Shown in pieces: positions 36,774 through 45,989 of a stretch of 64,000 nucleotides of DNA; position 1 is the stretch's first letter, and the number at the start of each line of letters is the position of its first letter. The DNA is from Herbaspirillum lusitanum P6-12 (GTDB lineage Bacteria; Pseudomonadota; Gammaproteobacteria; Burkholderiales; Burkholderiaceae_D). The DNA lies in the NCBI RefSeq assembly GCF_000256565.1, contig NZ_AJHH01000397.1:1-64000 (forward strand). The letters are read 5' to 3'. A program made the translations under genes and the position numbers. The notes beneath the pieces were generated by a model that was not told the origin of the DNA, searched no databases, and saw only the letters and a list, made by a program, of their open reading frames with translations.

Positions 36774-37709
36774 ATGTATGAAGTCACTTGCGTGGATCCG
36801 GCTTTTAGTACGACTCGCCGGCTCACGCGTAATCCACCGGCGCCTGCCGATTTCGCCAATGGGAAATTTGAATTTTCCTTGCGCTTTTCCCAGTCTGGCC
36901 TACCCTCCGCAGAGGGGGGATTGAGGACGCGAGGATATTTCAAGCGCAGCACCGCCAATGATGAGCGCCGTCCGCTGATTACGATCATTACTGCAGTTTT
37001 CAATGCTCAAAAGACTTTGGCCGCCACCATTGAAAGCGTCATCAATCAGTCTTACGACAACATCGAATTTATTATCGTGGACGGTGGATCTACGGATGCT
37101 AGCGTCGATATCATGAGGAAATACGATCAATACATCGACTACTGGGTCAGCCAGCCGGATGCCGGCATTTATGATGCATGGAATCGGGGCGTCAAATTGG
37201 CAAGTGGTGATTGGCTTGCTTTTCTGGGCGCGGATGACGCCTACCTCAGCGGCGCCATAGACGGTTATGTGGATTTTCTCGCAAACCATCCTTCAGGCAC
37301 GCTTGAGTTTGTTTCCTCAAAGGTGAGTCTGGTTAAGGATACGAAAGTATTGCGAGAAGTCGGCCACGCCTGGCGTTGGTCAATATTCCGACAATATATG
37401 GGAGTTGCGCATGTGGGCGCCATGCATCGACGCACGCTGTTTGAAAAATATGGATTGTTCGACGACAGTTTCAAGATTTGCGGCGACTACGAGTTGCTGC
37501 TGCGTCCTCGCGATCGCCTTGGTGCAGACTTTTTTGACGAGGTGACAGTGAACATGGAAGTCGGGGGCGTTAGCGATGCGAATGTCAGGGTCTTTGACGA
37601 GGCCGCGAGGGCAAAAATTCTGAGCGGAAAGAGAAGCGTCCTGCTGAGCCACCTGGAAAAGCATTGGGCGAAACTGAAATGGCGCGTTCGTAAATATTTG
37701 TCTAAATGA
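36774..37709 (+). CDS. Glycosyltransferase family 2
   Basis: Residues about 65-280 are a GT-A domain with I-T-I-I-T-A-V-F-N-A near 67-76, I-I-V-D-G-G-S-T-D near 99-107 and F-L-G-A-D-D-A near 146-152. The first 60 residues include the stretch G-K-F-E-F-S-L-R-F-S-Q, a known N-terminal variant in enteric-type transferases. Start ATG 36774 is preferred over TTG 36765. The product is 311 residues, and the enzyme should add one sugar from a nucleotide donor to the growing chain. Confidence 0.8.
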   Translation: MYEVTCVDPAFSTTRRLTRNPPAPADFANGKFEFSLRFSQSGLPSAEGGLRTRGYFKRSTANDERRPLITIITAVFNAQKTLAATIESVINQSYDNIEFIIVDGGSTDASVDIMRKYDQYIDYWVSQPDAGIYDAWNRGVKLASGDWLAFLGADDAYLSGAIDGYVDFLANHPSGTLEFVSSKVSLVKDTKVLREVGHAWRWSIFRQYMGVAHVGAMHRRTLFEKYGLFDDSFKICGDYELLLRPRDRLGADFFDEVTVNMEVGGVSDANVRVFDEAARAKILSGKRSVLLSHLEKHWAKLKWRVRKYLSK

Positions 37710-37808
37710 TATTTTTGGCCTCCTGCGAGGAATTTCCAGATGAACACCCCCCCCGGGAGGCGGGAATATCTTTGTCACTTGTTGCGCATCGGTATATACG
37801 TAGGCGGA

Positions 37809-37829
37809 TTTCAAGTATTTGACTTGAAA
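37809..37829. repeat. Inverted repeat in the gap before the GT4 gene
   Basis: The arms TTTCAAGT (37809-37816) and ACTTGAAA (37822-37829) are perfect inverted repeats around a five-base loop. They lie in the 271-base gap between 37710 and 37980, which holds no gene I can support. The repeat has no T-run, so it may be an operator or an mRNA hairpin rather than a terminator. Confidence 0.35.
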
Positions 37830-37980
37830 ATAACCGGTCTGCGTTCTCGAATGCACTAGAATTGCGTGTGTTTTTTGCTCAGTGCTGGAGTGCCATCATT
37901 AATATCCTTCCAATTTGCGTATTGGTCCGCGTTGCGGGCAATACGATTCCCCATGCCTGTGGCGTGATACGGAGTCTGGT

Positions 37981-39045
37981 TTGACACGCAGGTTGTTCAT
38001 TCACGCTACGAACGTTCATCAAGGCGGTGGTCTTACTCTTCTGAATGCTTTACTCGCCGTGTTGCCTGAGGGCATGCAAACTGTACTGTCTTTGCACGAG
38101 CGGGTTGTACTTTCAGTCGAATTGAGCCAGGGCAGGGTCGTGCGGCGTGCGCCGCCAACAATTGTCGGTCGCTTCATGGCGGAGATGTGGTTGCGCCGCA
38201 GTGTGGGAACGGCGGACATCCTCTTGTCGTTTGGCAATCTTCCTCCACTGTTCAAAAATCGGGGATACGCCGTTGTCTTTGTTCAGAACCGTTATCTGGT
38301 CAATGACGTGGAGCTTGATTCCACCTCGTTCAAGACATGGTTTCGGCTTTTTTTCGAACGGTTGTGGCTGCATTCGCGCATCACAAATGCCGATCTCCTG
38401 ATTGTCCAGACACCATCGATGAAGAGGGCGCTGGAAGCATTGACCAGAAATCGGGTGCTGGTTTCCACCTTGCCGTTTGTGGCGGATCCCGCAGGATACG
38501 TCCGACAGGCGGTGCCGGTCTCCCTACGTGAAAAAAAAGAGACCGACTTCATTTATGTCGCCTCCGGCGATCGGCACAAGAATCACCGGCGCCTGATTGA
38601 GGCGTGGTGTTTGTTGGCGGCAGAAGGTTTTTATCCATCGCTGACTCTTACGCTCGATAGCGGCAATTTTGTAGAGCTTTGTGGCTGGGTGATGCGCAAA
38701 ACCAAAGAACATGGACTGCGCATCAATAATGTCTCGGTCATCGCGCATGACAAGATCGGCGAGTTATATAGCAGGGCGGGAGCCTTGATCTATGCGTCGA
38801 CAATGGAATCGTTTGGTTTGCCTCTGATTGAGGCCCGGCAGGCGGGGCTGCCGATATTGGCGTCAGAACTGGACTATGTGCGGGACGTTGTGGATCCGGA
38901 GCAGACGTTTGATCCGGAATCACCGATATCGATAGCGCGGGCGGTCAGGCGGTTCATGGGATGGGAAGCGCCGGCAGCCAAATTGCAAGACGCTCGCACC
39001 TTCCTTGACCACGTGCTTAAAAGCGCCGAAAACAATCAGGATTGA
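37981..39045 (+). CDS. Glycosyltransferase family 4
   Basis: A 354-residue GT-B enzyme with an N-terminal N-V-H-Q-G-G-G-L-T-L-L loop near 11-21 and the donor-site run E-S-F-G-L-P-L-I-E-A-R-Q-A-G near 277-290, so the E-x(7)-E pattern is intact. TTG 37981 was chosen because GGAG (37971-37974) lies six bases upstream and it starts the first strand; the ORF from 37915 adds 22 unrelated residues. The sugar donor is not known. Confidence 0.78.
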   Translation: MTRRLFIHATNVHQGGGLTLLNALLAVLPEGMQTVLSLHERVVLSVELSQGRVVRRAPPTIVGRFMAEMWLRRSVGTADILLSFGNLPPLFKNRGYAVVFVQNRYLVNDVELDSTSFKTWFRLFFERLWLHSRITNADLLIVQTPSMKRALEALTRNRVLVSTLPFVADPAGYVRQAVPVSLREKKETDFIYVASGDRHKNHRRLIEAWCLLAAEGFYPSLTLTLDSGNFVELCGWVMRKTKEHGLRINNVSVIAHDKIGELYSRAGALIYASTMESFGLPLIEARQAGLPILASELDYVRDVVDPEQTFDPESPISIARAVRRFMGWEAPAAKLQDARTFLDHVLKSAENNQD

Positions 39046-39128
39046 AGGTGCTCTCAGAGGAGGCTCTCGGAACAGGCCGCAGCCTTGTCTGATTTCCCTG
39101 CGGATCTTTTGATTTTGAATCTGTCGAA

Positions 39129-40376
39129 ATGAAAATATTGATTGTCAGCCAACATTTCTGGCCGGAAGGTTTTCCCATCAACGACATGGCGAAAGCGTTG
39201 GCGGCCAAGGGATTGGACGTAGATGTCCTGACCGGCAAGCCAAATTATCCCGATGGAGAGTATTTTCCGGGCTATAAGGGATTCGGTTGTCAGCAGGAGG
39301 CAATCGACGGCGTCACGGTCTATCGCGTGCCGCTGGTGGCCAGAGGGAATCGCAGCGCCGTCAGGTTGGTGCTGAACTATTTGTCCTTTATCGCCGCCGC
39401 TTGCATCTTTGGCCCTTGGTTACTGCGCCGGCGTCGCTATGACGCTATTTTCGTCTATGCAACATCCCCCATGCTGCAAGCGCTGCCGGCTTTGTTTTTC
39501 GGTTTTCTCAAGCGAACCAGAGTGACGGTCTGGGTACAGGATTTATGGCCGGAAAGTCTGGCTGCTACGGGGTATGTCAAAAGCCCTTTCGTCTTGAGGT
39601 GCCTTGCAAAAGTCATCGGGTTCATCTACCGCCATACTGACCTGTTGCTGGTTCAGTCGGAAGCATTCAGGCAAAGCGTGCAGGCTCTCGCGCCGGGAAA
39701 GCAGGTGATTTATTATCCCAACTCAGTGGATGCCATGTTCAGTACCGAACAACCTGATCTCCTATCCAGCGTGGATGCACCGATGCCGACGTTGCCGGAG
39801 CGGGGATTCTCAGTCGTTTTTGCCGGGAATATCGGCGCCGCCCAGGCGGTAGAAGTGATTGTCGGTGCTGCCGAGTTGCTGCGTCATCGCACCGACATTT
39901 CTTTTCATGTTTTCGGCAAGGGCAGCAAGTGGGATTGGCTGGCTGAAGAAGTGGGTAAAAGGGGATTGAACAATCTGCATTTGCCGGGTCGTTTTCCGGT
40001 TGAAACCATGCCGCGCCTTATGCGACAGGCATCTGCGTTGCTGGTGACGCTGGCGGATGAGCCGATTTTCGCCGCAACAGTGCCAAGCAAGGTGCAGGCA
40101 TACATGGCTGCGGGTCGGCCGATTATCGCCAGCCTCAACGGTGAAGGCGCCCGTCTGGTAACGCAGGCGCAAGCCGGTCTGGCAGTTCCGGCCGAAGACC
40201 CTGTTGCATTGGCCGATGCCGTCCTGCGGCTCGCAACGATGGCGCCTGAAGAGCGGGAACAACTGGGTAGTCGCGGTAAAATGTTCTCCCGGCAACATTT
40301 TGATCGGGAGAAGTTAATCGAACAATTGATCATCTATTTATCGGATGCGGCTGGCAATGCCGCAAAAGCGGAATGA
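39129..40376 (+). CDS. Glycosyltransferase WbuB-like (GT4; probable FucNAc-type transferase)
   Basis: The 415-residue enzyme opens with I-V-S-Q-H-F-W-P-E-G-F-P-I-N-D-M, the recurrent start of WbuB-type transferases. It has V-Q-D-L-W-P-E-S near 137-144 and the donor region T-V-P-S-K-V-Q-A-Y-M-A-A-G-R-P near 319-333. WbuB of E. coli O26 adds N-acetyl-L-fucosamine. The next three genes make a UDP-N-acetyl-6-deoxy-L-hexosamine, so the match in position supports that type of donor. It overlaps the next gene by ATGA. Confidence 0.8.
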   Translation: MKILIVSQHFWPEGFPINDMAKALAAKGLDVDVLTGKPNYPDGEYFPGYKGFGCQQEAIDGVTVYRVPLVARGNRSAVRLVLNYLSFIAAACIFGPWLLRRRRYDAIFVYATSPMLQALPALFFGFLKRTRVTVWVQDLWPESLAATGYVKSPFVLRCLAKVIGFIYRHTDLLLVQSEAFRQSVQALAPGKQVIYYPNSVDAMFSTEQPDLLSSVDAPMPTLPERGFSVVFAGNIGAAQAVEVIVGAAELLRHRTDISFHVFGKGSKWDWLAEEVGKRGLNNLHLPGRFPVETMPRLMRQASALLVTLADEPIFAATVPSKVQAYMAAGRPIIASLNGEGARLVTQAQAGLAVPAEDPVALADAVLRLATMAPEEREQLGSRGKMFSRQHFDREKLIEQLIIYLSDAAGNAAKAE

Positions 40377-41239
40377 AGATTTTAGTCTTGGGTGCAACGG
40401 GAATGCTGGGCAACGCAATGATGCGTGTGTTGAGTGAGGCCGTTGATTTCAATGTGCTTGGAACAATGCGTTCCGAAGCGGCAAAGCGCTTCTTTGCACC
40501 GGAGATCGCCTCACATCTCATCAGCGGCATTGATGTCGCGGACACTAATGTTCTCGCCGACATTTTCCACAAGCACAAACCCGATGTGGTGATCAATTGC
40601 ATCGGCTTGATCAAGCAACTGGCGCAGGCGGAAGATCCTGTGGAGGCCATCACGATCAATTCTTTGCTGCCTCAGCGACTGAAAAAACTCTGTGACGCGG
40701 CGCACATTCGCCTGATTCATTTCAGCACCGATTGTGTTTTTAGCGGTTCGCGCGGGGGCTACTCCGAAGATGAACTTCCGGATGCTCGTGATCTTTACGG
40801 CCGGTCCAAATTACTGGGTGAGGTTGACGGAGAAAATGTCGTGACATTGAGGACCTCCATCATCGGGCACGAACTTGTGGGCGCACACAGTTTGATAGGA
40901 TGGTTTCTGGCGCAGCAAGGGCAATGCACGGGATACAAAAAAGCCATTTTCTCGGGATTGCCAACGCCGGTCATGGCCGCTATCGTTCGTGACCACGTGA
41001 TCCCGGCTCCCGATTTGCACGGTTTGTATCATGTGGCGGCAGAGCCGATTTCCAAGTTCGATCTTCTGACTCTCGTTGCGGACGTATACGGAAAGCGTAT
41101 CGACATCATTCCCGATGAGAGCCTGGTCATCAATCGTTCGTTGAGCGCCGATCGGTTTGCCGGGAAAACGGGATTTCGCGCCGCACCCTGGCGCAAATTG
41201 ATCGAGGCAATGCACTCGCGCTACAAGGCATCAGACTAA
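40373..41239 (+). CDS. SDR reductase of the RmlD-like type (UDP-4-keto-6-deoxy sugar)
   Basis: The 288-residue SDR has G-A-T-G-M-L-G-N at residues 6-13, S-T-D-C-V-F near 121-126, and Y-G-R-S-K (Y-x-x-x-K) near 142-146. In L-hexosamine pathways it would reduce the 4-keto intermediate made by the FnlA-type enzyme. It lacks the C-terminal cupin of Cap5F/FnlB, so UDP-L-RhaNAc or UDP-L-QuiNAc (WbvR-like) is as possible as UDP-L-FucNAc. Confidence 0.8.
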   Translation: MKILVLGATGMLGNAMMRVLSEAVDFNVLGTMRSEAAKRFFAPEIASHLISGIDVADTNVLADIFHKHKPDVVINCIGLIKQLAQAEDPVEAITINSLLPQRLKKLCDAAHIRLIHFSTDCVFSGSRGGYSEDELPDARDLYGRSKLLGEVDGENVVTLRTSIIGHELVGAHSLIGWFLAQQGQCTGYKKAIFSGLPTPVMAAIVRDHVIPAPDLHGLYHVAAEPISKFDLLTLVADVYGKRIDIIPDESLVINRSLSADRFAGKTGFRAAPWRKLIEAMHSRYKASD

Positions 41240-41319
41240 GCCCTTTGGGGTTGAACGAACTGACGTCACAGACATCGCATCAATAAACCATCTATTCATT
41301 GTTGAAACCGAGAAATTAT

Positions 41320-42330
41320 ATGTTTGATAATAAAGTACTGATGATCACAGGTGGCACCGGCTCTTTCGGCAACACCGTCCTGAAACGTTTTCTTGACACC
41401 GCCGTGCGTGAAATCCGCATCTTCAGTCGCGATGAAAAGAAGCAGGAAGACATGCGTATTGCACTGAAAAACGACAAGGTCAAATTTTATATCGGTGACG
41501 TACGCAATTACGACAGCATTGCCCAGGCCATGGTTGGCGTCGACTTCGTTTTCCACGCGGCGGCATTGAAGCAAGTTCCGTCCTGCGAGTTCTATCCGAT
41601 GGAGGCGATTCGCACGAATATCCTCGGTACCGAAAACGTGCTGAATGCAGCTATTGCCTCGAAGGTAAAGCGGGTAGTCGTGTTGAGTACCGACAAGGCG
41701 GTTTATCCTATCAATGCAATGGGTATTTCCAAAGCCATGGCCGAGAAACTTGTTACCGCAAAGTCGCGCGGCATTCCGGCCGATGGGCCGCGGATTTGCG
41801 CCACACGCTATGGCAATGTGATGGCATCGCGCGGTTCGGTGATTCCGTTGTTTGTATCGCAGTTAAAAGCGGGGCAGCCGCTCACGGTCACGGATCCGAA
41901 TATGACACGCTTTCTGATGTCACTGGAGGATTCTGTCGATCTGGTGTTGCATGCATTCGAACACGCGCAACAAGGCGATTTGTTCGTACAGAAAGCGCCG
42001 GCGTCGACGGTCGCTGATTTGGCTCAGGCATTGCGCGAATTGTTCAAGCTCGACAATCCTGTGAAGGTAATCGGCACTCGCCATGGCGAAAAATTGTATG
42101 AATCGTTGATTTCCCGGGAGGAGATGGCCAAGGCGGAAGACATGGGGCGGTACTATCGTGTGCCGGCCGACAATCGGGACCTCAACTACAACAAATATTT
42201 CGTCGAGGGCGAGTCGCATATTTCTGAATTGGACGACTACACTTCGCACAATACGCAGCGCCTCAATGTCGAAGAAATCAAGACGCTGTTATTGAAGCTG
42301 CCGGAAATTCGGGAGGCGCTTGATGCTTAA
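41320..42330 (+). CDS. fnlA: UDP-N-acetylglucosamine 4,6-dehydratase (FnlA/WbjB/CapE type)
   Basis: A 336-residue inverting dehydratase and epimerase. The Rossmann motif T-G-G-T-G-S-F-G-N is near 9-17, K-Q-V-P-S-C-E-F-Y-P near 87-96, and the triad is completed by S-T-D-K-A near 121-125 with M-G-I-S-K-A replacing the usual Tyr, as in the family. The Q-V-P-S-C-E motif and the S-H-N-T-Q-R-L ending fit FnlA/CapE rather than PseB, so this is not the missing first step of the Pse pathway. The ATG at 41320 is preferred to TTG 41299. Confidence 0.88.
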   Translation: MFDNKVLMITGGTGSFGNTVLKRFLDTAVREIRIFSRDEKKQEDMRIALKNDKVKFYIGDVRNYDSIAQAMVGVDFVFHAAALKQVPSCEFYPMEAIRTNILGTENVLNAAIASKVKRVVVLSTDKAVYPINAMGISKAMAEKLVTAKSRGIPADGPRICATRYGNVMASRGSVIPLFVSQLKAGQPLTVTDPNMTRFLMSLEDSVDLVLHAFEHAQQGDLFVQKAPASTVADLAQALRELFKLDNPVKVIGTRHGEKLYESLISREEMAKAEDMGRYYRVPADNRDLNYNKYFVEGESHISELDDYTSHNTQRLNVEEIKTLLLKLPEIREALDA

Positions 42331-43450
42331 GGTCATGACGTTGGTTGGAACGCGTCCGGAGCTGATCAAAATGAGCCGGGTGATCGCCGAGTGCGATCGC
42401 CAGTTCAATCACGTGCTGGTGCATTCCGGACAGAACTACGACTACGAATTGAACCAGATCTTTTTCAATGATCTCGAAATTCGTCAGCCGGATTTTTTTC
42501 TGGAGGCTGCTGGTGAAACCGCGGCCAAGACAATTGCGGCAGTGATTGAAAAATCCGACGCGTTGTTTGCTCAGGAAAAACCGGATGCGCTGCTTCTGTA
42601 CGGCGACACCAACACTTGTCTGGCGGTGATCTCGGCAAAGCGAAGAAAGATTCCCGTGTTTCATATGGAAGCGGGCAATCGCTGTTTTGATCAACGTGTT
42701 CCGGAAGAACTCAATCGCAAGGTTCTTGATCATCTGTCCGACATCAACATGGTGTTGACTGAGCATGCGAGGCGCTACCTGATCGGCGAGGGCATCAAGC
42801 CAGAAACGATCATCAAGACCGGCTCGCACATGCGTGAAGTGATTGACCACTACCGCCCGAAAATTGAAAACTCGGATGTCTTGTCGCGCTTGAATTTCGA
42901 GCCCGGGAAATTCTTTGTGGTCAGTGCGCACAGGGAGGAAAATGTCGATTCACCGGAAGCGATCAAGGACTTGCTCGAAACACTGCAGGCGCTGGTGCGC
43001 AAGTACGGACTGCCGATCTTTGTGTCGACGCATCCCAGAACACGCAAGCGTCTTGAAGAAATCGGGTACGAAGAACTGGATTCTCGTATTGTGTTTTCCA
43101 AGCCGTTGGGTTTTTTTGACTACATGAAACTCCAAATGAATGCGCTTTGCGTGTTGTCTGACAGCGGAACGATTACAGAGGAGGCCTCCTTGCTCAATCT
43201 TCCCGCCATCACAATACGCAACGCACATGAGCGTCCTGAAGGCATGGATGTCGGAACATTGATCATGGCAGGGCTTAAGGCAGAGCGTGTCATTGACGCG
43301 ATTGAAATCATCGCTTCTCAACGTAAGCGCAAAAGTCAACCGGTGCTCCCCGTTGCAGATTACGAAAATCCCAATGTATCGAAGCAAGTCGTCCGCGTGG
43401 TAGCTAGTTATGTTGACTACATCAATCGCGTAGTCTGGTCCAAGCCCTGA
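42323..43450 (+). CDS. wecB: UDP-N-acetylglucosamine 2-epimerase family (WecB/FnlC type)
   Basis: The 375-residue enzyme opens V-G-T-R-P-E-L-I-K and has the W-e-c-B-family H-M-E-A-G-N-R motif near 112-118, S-A-H-R-E-E-N near 204-210 and S-D-S-G-T-I-T-E-E near 279-287. It should epimerise C2 of a UDP-HexNAc-type sugar. As the third gene of an FnlA/RmlD-like/epimerase trio it would act at the last step. GGAGG at 42312-42316 supports ATG 42323, eight bases before the fnlA stop. Confidence 0.88.
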   Translation: MLKVMTLVGTRPELIKMSRVIAECDRQFNHVLVHSGQNYDYELNQIFFNDLEIRQPDFFLEAAGETAAKTIAAVIEKSDALFAQEKPDALLLYGDTNTCLAVISAKRRKIPVFHMEAGNRCFDQRVPEELNRKVLDHLSDINMVLTEHARRYLIGEGIKPETIIKTGSHMREVIDHYRPKIENSDVLSRLNFEPGKFFVVSAHREENVDSPEAIKDLLETLQALVRKYGLPIFVSTHPRTRKRLEEIGYEELDSRIVFSKPLGFFDYMKLQMNALCVLSDSGTITEEASLLNLPAITIRNAHERPEGMDVGTLIMAGLKAERVIDAIEIIASQRKRKSQPVLPVADYENPNVSKQVVRVVASYVDYINRVVWSKP

Positions 43451-43547
43451 GATACTCGTTCAAGTATTGAACCTACGGGTGTGATTGCAGTCCTAGACCT
43501 CAGCAGGTCGCCGTTAATAATTATTTTGACAATGGAAGAAATACGGA

Positions 43548-45989
43548 TTGCGTTACTCATTTCCCTTGGCGTTCATGGCGAATACGTTCGCTGTGACGGT
43601 GCTTCTCATTGTTCTCGGTCTCGCCGGGCATCAGGTCATGGCGGCAGAGGTCGGTGTCGTCCAGGCCGCTACGCTGGCTTTGCTCTACGCCTTCTCGGCG
43701 AATGCGCGCAGCCTCATCCTCAGCAAGACTTCCGGTGTCTCCGCGTATGCGGTCATGTCGGGGCGGTTGCTGCTAATGGCCCCGCTGGCGGTGGCGTCAT
43801 ATTGGCTGAGCGCCGATGTGGCGGGCGCAGAACCTTTGTTTGCCGTCATCTTGATTGCACGTCGTTGCATCGAGTGGATCGGCGAGGTGCATTTGAGCGA
43901 GATGGAGCGTCTTGGCAAACAACGTGTAGCCAAGGACTATGTTGTCTTGCAATCATTCTTGTTGTTCGGTGTCCTGGTCTGGATTGTCGGCGACTTTCCC
44001 CTTCCGTTGGTGGGCCTGTCTTTATGGGCGGGCGTGCCGTTGCTCTTCAGCGCCAGATTCCTGGTGGGCTTGCGCAGTCTGGCAGGCAACCCGCTGCGAG
44101 GCTCCGTGCGCAAGATCCTGCCGAATCTTGGATCGACCGCGATCATCGGCATCACAGTCTATGTATTTCGGGTGTTGATTCTGCTGGTGACGACCAAGGA
44201 GGTGGCCGGAGACCTGTTTACCGCGTTTGCTATTGGCGGCGCCATCGGCTCGATCTTTGCTAATGCTCTTGGCGCGAGCATCGCTCTGCATGAGCAGAAT
44301 AGTGGCAAACCTCATCAGCCCCTGTTTCTACGGCTCGCACTGACCCTGTTGCTATTTTCCGGGCTTTGCCTGACGGTGATGGCACTTCTGCAACTGCCGA
44401 TTCTGGAGTTGACCAAGAAATCCTTCTTTTTCTGGCAGGCAACGGGGTTATCCATGATCGGTGGCGTCATCATGGTCCATGCCCAGAGAACACGCTTCCG
44501 TCTATTGCAGCATGATGCCGAACATGATGTCTTCGGTCCTGACGTGCTGATGAATATCCTTATCTTCGCCGTAGTGCCATTTTCATTCTATCTGTTTGGC
44601 CTGCAGGCGCTGAGCGCCTTATACCTAGCCAGTTCATTGATGGCGTACGTGTTCTACTTCAGCGCGAAGAAGGAAAAGCAGGAAAACATGGGCGGGCAGG
44701 TGTGGTCTGTCACGACCGACCGGACATTGCGCATGGCGATTGCGGCTTTGTTGCTGTTGCCTCTGTTTCTCCAGATCGGCCATGGTGTATTCCATAGCGA
44801 TTCAGCCATGTATGACTCAGGGGGAAGAATCACGGATCTTCCCATTCCATTTTCCGCGTTGTGCTGCTATCTCGGGATTCTGTTGTTGGGCACCTATCGG
44901 CGCGCGTTTTTGTCGTTCAGCTATATCTTCATGACCTGTGTCCTGATGATCATGTCGGCTATTATTCTCACGCAAAATATTCCTGACCAGCAGCAAGCAA
45001 AATTCCTTCTGCTGATCCAGCTTTTGCTGCCGATGTTTGCTCTGGTATTGGGGCAAGTGTTTGAGCCCCGGGATGTCGTCAATGAAGACATATATCCCAA
45101 AGCATTCTTCTGGGTGCTGATCGTTACTGTCCCACTCCAACTGATCTATACCTGGCAGTCTGGAAGTGGCTATCTGTCTCCGAGGCTGGGGTTGTTTTCC
45201 GCTTACCAGGCGCTCGAGTATGTGCCGCTTGTGTTTGTTGCCGCGTACATCGTCGCCTTGTTTAGTTTGTGGAAGTTGCCGCAATACAGGCCTGGTTTCT
45301 TTGTGCTGTCAATTTGCATGGCCCTCTATGCGGTGGCGTCATCCTCGATTTTAAGCTGTCTGTTGTTGTGCATCGGAACGGTTGTTTTCTCTTGGCAGCG
45401 CACACAGCGCAATGCCGTCCTGCCGATGTTGCTGTTGATCAGCGTTCTAGTCGGTGGTGGGGCGTACGCGACATATGCAGCGCATCTGACGACACGGGCT
45501 GCTTCCTATGCCGCAGTTTCGATCGCCAAGGACGGCACCGCTCCCTCAGCGAATCCCATTTCTCTAATCGAAATGCAGACCCGTTTTTCTGAACGCATCA
45601 AGTATTGGGACTTTTACTTCAACGGAGTGACCTCCGGCATCAAGTCACTTTTACTGGGAGCAAGTAGCGCGCCTGAACGCAACCGCTATCCGAGTGCGCA
45701 TAACTACTATCTGGATTTTCTCTACAACTTCGGACTGATCGCTTTGCTGCCGACGTTGCTGCTCATTGGTGTCACGGTGAAGAGAATGCATGGTATGTGG
45801 CATGAAATCAAAGATTCGCCGGCCTTGTTGTCGCTCAGCTTGGTGGTCCCGTATCTGGTGATTGTCGACAACACCGTCAAGGTCAGCATGCGACAGCCCT
45901 ATTCAGGGGTTTTCATTTTCTTCCTGTGGGGGTTGTTGATCACGAAATTATCAAAATTGCGTATGAGGGCTCCTGATGCAGCAGCATAG
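43548..45989 (+). CDS. Probable fusion of a Wzx-like flippase and a Wzy/WaaL-like polymerase or ligase
   Basis: An 813-residue integral membrane protein. Residues 1 to about 385 look like a MOP/MATE-type flippase: about 10-12 helices with small polar-lined segments and, near the start, A-A-E-V-G-V-V-Q-A-A-T-L-A-L-L. Residues about 400-813 add a second group of about 10-12 helices and end with H-N-Y-Y-L-D-F-L-Y-N-F-G-L, the typical C-terminal motif of O-antigen polymerases and ligases. The only start I can support is TTG 43548, with GGAAGA ahead. The gene overlaps the next by 14 bases. A fused flippase-polymerase is unusual and the exact activities are unproven. Confidence 0.72.
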   Translation: MRYSFPLAFMANTFAVTVLLIVLGLAGHQVMAAEVGVVQAATLALLYAFSANARSLILSKTSGVSAYAVMSGRLLLMAPLAVASYWLSADVAGAEPLFAVILIARRCIEWIGEVHLSEMERLGKQRVAKDYVVLQSFLLFGVLVWIVGDFPLPLVGLSLWAGVPLLFSARFLVGLRSLAGNPLRGSVRKILPNLGSTAIIGITVYVFRVLILLVTTKEVAGDLFTAFAIGGAIGSIFANALGASIALHEQNSGKPHQPLFLRLALTLLLFSGLCLTVMALLQLPILELTKKSFFFWQATGLSMIGGVIMVHAQRTRFRLLQHDAEHDVFGPDVLMNILIFAVVPFSFYLFGLQALSALYLASSLMAYVFYFSAKKEKQENMGGQVWSVTTDRTLRMAIAALLLLPLFLQIGHGVFHSDSAMYDSGGRITDLPIPFSALCCYLGILLLGTYRRAFLSFSYIFMTCVLMIMSAIILTQNIPDQQQAKFLLLIQLLLPMFALVLGQVFEPRDVVNEDIYPKAFFWVLIVTVPLQLIYTWQSGSGYLSPRLGLFSAYQALEYVPLVFVAAYIVALFSLWKLPQYRPGFFVLSICMALYAVASSSILSCLLLCIGTVVFSWQRTQRNAVLPMLLLISVLVGGGAYATYAAHLTTRAASYAAVSIAKDGTAPSANPISLIEMQTRFSERIKYWDFYFNGVTSGIKSLLLGASSAPERNRYPSAHNYYLDFLYNFGLIALLPTLLLIGVTVKRMHGMWHEIKDSPALLSLSLVVPYLVIVDNTVKVSMRQPYSGVFIFFLWGLLITKLSKLRMRAPDAAA

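Noticed and set aside
37740-37760. Run of C residues followed by GGGAGG near 37745
   Set aside because: It could look like a slippery or terminator sequence, but it is in a gap with no frame crossing it and no T-run.
41320-42330. Possible pseB (first step of the Pse pathway)
   Set aside because: The Q-V-P-S-C-E and S-H-N-T-Q-R-L motifs and the WecB neighbour fit FnlA/CapE better.
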